Origin: Candidatus Endomicrobiellum cubanum
GTDB lineage: Bacteria; Elusimicrobiota; Endomicrobiia; Endomicrobiales; Endomicrobiaceae
Direction: 5' to 3'
Assembly (NCBI GenBank): GCA_031269735.1
Contig: JAISYS010000045.1
Span: forward strand, 1-35,116
Length of the DNA stretch: 35,116 nucleotides
Shown one piece after another: positions 33,445 through 35,116 of this stretch. The first letter of the stretch is position 1, and each line of letters opens with the position of its first letter. The position numbers and the translations under genes are program-made. Below the pieces are notes generated by a model that saw only the letters and a program-made list of their open reading frames with translations, was not told the origin of the DNA and did no database searches.

Positions 33445-34779
33445 TTAGCTGTTAAAAACTGTTTTCCATATATTATTATCTTCCATACACAAATAAACAA
33501 TAGTTTTTGATTTTTTGGATTTAATGTATTTAGTTAAATGTTTGTAGATTTCAATTCTTAAATTATCATCGTATCTTAACTTAAAATCTTTGCCTAAAAG
33601 TAGTTCTCCATTAAGAATTTCTGTTTGAGGAAAACGATTTTCAATGATTGGTTTTTGTATAGAGGGCATTCTAAGTGTGCCAATACTTATCCATTTGATG
33701 CTATTATTTGGTACAAAATCAAAAATCATATCTATTATATCTTGATAATCTCGTCTCCAATCTTGATAATAAATTACCGGATCAAAATGAAAAGCTGTAC
33801 TAAAGCCAGCTAATGCACATTTTTTTGCTGCAAGCAATCTGTCTTGAATGGATGGTGTTTTAAATTCATTTTCAGCAGTTATTTTTTTTGTATTAACACT
33901 CCAAGCTGCTACAATATTTTCTACGCCTCCACAAGATAGAAGGTTATGGATGTTAGTACTTTTTGTTTTAAACTCAAAATAAATGCCTTTTTTTAGTTTA
34001 AAATAAGCAATAATTTTTTGAGAAAAATTTGTAATATTGTCAAAAATCAAAGAATCTGTAAATTCACCACTACCAATTCTTTTATAATTAAAAAAGCCTT
34101 TTTCAGCCGCTACAATTTTGTTATCGACTAAATAATCATCTATATTATAAGGGATAATAATTCCCTCTACATTTTGATAACTTTGTAAAAAACAATAACT
34201 ACAATCATAAATACATCCTATGCCTAAGTTCATAATAGAATATCCACAATTTACTACGCTTTGTGAACAGGGGCATTTCTTAAAGAAATCGTATTTTTCT
34301 TTAACTAAAAATAAGGTATTGCATCTATTATTGTAGTCTTTTAAAGTAAAATGATGTTCTTTAATAAAGGTTTTTAAAGAACTTATTTCTTTAAAGTCCG
34401 ATTTTTTAAACAGTACTTTAATTTTTGAAAACAGTTCGCTTTTAGCCGTATCGTGTTCATAGTAGATATTTTTTGGATAAAACTTTTTTTGTGAAATATC
34501 TGCCATTTTGGAAGGATCAAATTCATATTTTGGCAAATAATATGAATTTAAAGAATTTTTATGGAAAGTTTTAGGATATCTACGCTGTAATAGAGTACTT
34601 TTTAAAGTTTCATAGTCATGTGTTGTTAAAAGGTTTAAAAATGTGTTAAATGGCATTTTTTCGATTTTGGAAATTTCATTGATAAGCCTAAATATTTCCC
34701 TGGATTTGTTTGTTCCGAAATATGGGAATTGTTTTTGAAAAACTTGCAATAATTTTGAAGTGCCGGGACTTCTATTCAT
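33445..34779 (-). CDS. Spore photoproduct lyase-family radical SAM protein
   Basis: 444 residues from ATG 34779. The radical SAM motif CxxxCxxC is seen as GCIYDCSYCFLQ (around residue 186), followed by SGEFTDSLIFDNIT, FEFKTKSTNIHNLL, AAWSVNTKKITAENE, RLLAAKKCALAGFSTAFHFDPVIYY and SIGTLRM, which are all SPL (SplB) family blocks. SplB repairs the spore photoproduct, a thymine dimer, using SAM and a 4Fe-4S cluster. The N-terminal ~170 residues form a helical extension, with KCPCSQSVVNCGY just before the core. No sporulation genes are seen here and a non-sporulating host is likely, so the substrate is uncertain. Confidence 0.88.
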   Translation of the reverse strand: MNRSPGTSKLLQVFQKQFPYFGTNKSREIFRLINEISKIEKMPFNTFLNLLTTHDYETLKSTLLQRRYPKTFHKNSLNSYYLPKYEFDPSKMADISQKKFYPKNIYYEHDTAKSELFSKIKVLFKKSDFKEISSLKTFIKEHHFTLKDYNNRCNTLFLVKEKYDFFKKCPCSQSVVNCGYSIMNLGIGCIYDCSYCFLQSYQNVEGIIIPYNIDDYLVDNKIVAAEKGFFNYKRIGSGEFTDSLIFDNITNFSQKIIAYFKLKKGIYFEFKTKSTNIHNLLSCGGVENIVAAWSVNTKKITAENEFKTPSIQDRLLAAKKCALAGFSTAFHFDPVIYYQDWRRDYQDIIDMIFDFVPNNSIKWISIGTLRMPSIQKPIIENRFPQTEILNGELLLGKDFKLRYDDNLRIEIYKHLTKYIKSKKSKTIVYLCMEDNNIWKTVFNS

Positions 34780-34921
34780 TTTATTACATCCTAAATCTAA
34801 AAAATTTCTATATTACTTTTGTAGAATCTTATAAAATATTAAATTTAGATATTTAAAAGAGAAAAAGTATAGTTAAGTAGGAATTGATAATTTAATCCTT
34901 TGTGATATTTTCAGTATTATA

Positions 34922-35116
34922 CTAAATCATGCAATCTCTAATACATTCATTTGTTTTAGTATGTGTATTAAATTTAGCATTAACAAAATTAACGTAATTA
35001 TTTTCAGTAACAATATTATGGATAATAGAATTTTGAGAATAGGAACTAGTATTAACTAAATAAACAGAAGTAGTTGACAAATCAATATCAGAGGAAGTAA
35101 AAGAAAGGGTGTTGTT
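34922..35116 (-). CDS. C-terminal end of an unknown Asn/Ser/Thr-rich protein
   Basis: The minus-strand frame is open from the window edge to TAG at 34922, giving 64 residues (ending HTKTNECIRDCMI). It is rich in Asn, Ser and Thr, as in extracellular or repeat-bearing surface proteins, and has two Cys near the end. No start is inside the window. The stretch 34780-34921 between it and the SPL gene shows no other feature. Confidence 0.5.
   Translation of the reverse strand, partial: NNTLSFTSSDIDLSTTSVYLVNTSSYSQNSIIHNIVTENNYVNFVNAKFNTHTKTNECIRDCMI

Noticed and set aside
1-35116. CRISPR array, prophage or integrative element
   Set aside because: No regularly spaced direct repeats, cas genes, integrase or phage structural genes are visible; the only mobile gene is the IS1634-type transposase.

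Overview
The window is visibly AT-rich and reads as a chromosome segment of a Gram-negative bacterium: it has heptose activation for LPS core, an outer-membrane beta-barrel protein and a periplasmic-type lytic transglycosylase. A DUF4416 protein, a stand-alone ThiD2 next to thiC, an AAA-ATPase-like/PD-(D/E)XK protein and many decaying accessory genes beside intact housekeeping genes all suggest an Elusimicrobiota (Endomicrobium-like, gut or protist-associated) genome. That placement is an inference; no 16S rRNA gene is present to test it.

Layout. (1) 1-6242, plus strand: a glycan/surface locus with a GT4 glycosyltransferase (5' end outside the window), a second glycosyltransferase broken by frameshifts, a DUF6492-like glycosyltransferase, an HPr-kinase-like P-loop protein with a probable frameshift in a G-rich tract, a divergent RtcB-like protein and a PIG-L deacetylase bracketed by a 15-bp inverted repeat. 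(2) 6386-10332: a metallophosphoesterase/DUF4416 pair, a small secreted orphan, and thiD2-thiC. (3) 10453-12023: an AAA-ATPase-like/PD-(D/E)XK gene broken by one extra AT unit in a dinucleotide repeat. (4) 12239-17029, minus strand: rpsP-khpA-rimM(short)-trmD-rplS-rnhB-yraN from a clear sigma70-type promoter, then a TPR protein, an OMP and rfaE2 from a second clear promoter. A tRNA-Ser(GCT) follows. (5) 17343-19294, plus strand: folD, a polytopic membrane protein, and a self-contained transcription unit (promoter, leader hairpins, Shine-Dalgarno, 38-residue Cys/Lys microprotein, terminator). (6) 19490-24373, minus strand: serS and dnaE, intact. (7) 24426-33339: a decaying accessory zone with a gene remnant, a Nudix hydrolase, an intact IS1634-type transposase, a 5'-truncated nucleotidyltransferase-HAD fusion, a HipA pseudogene, an intact lytic transglycosylase, an S41 peptidase pseudogene and an intact hipBA module. 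(8) 33445-34779: an SPL-family radical SAM protein, then the C-terminal end of an unknown gene running off the window.

The main overall signal is the contrast between regions. Every housekeeping gene, including 3.5-kb dnaE, is open, while frameshifts and deletions cluster in accessory genes and often fall in homopolymer or dinucleotide tracts. That favours real gene decay or slipped-strand variation over uniformly poor sequence. The best candidates for something undescribed are the CGCGC-polylysine microprotein unit, the divergent RtcB-like protein coupled to an HprK-like protein, and the RimM reduced to its PRC-barrel.
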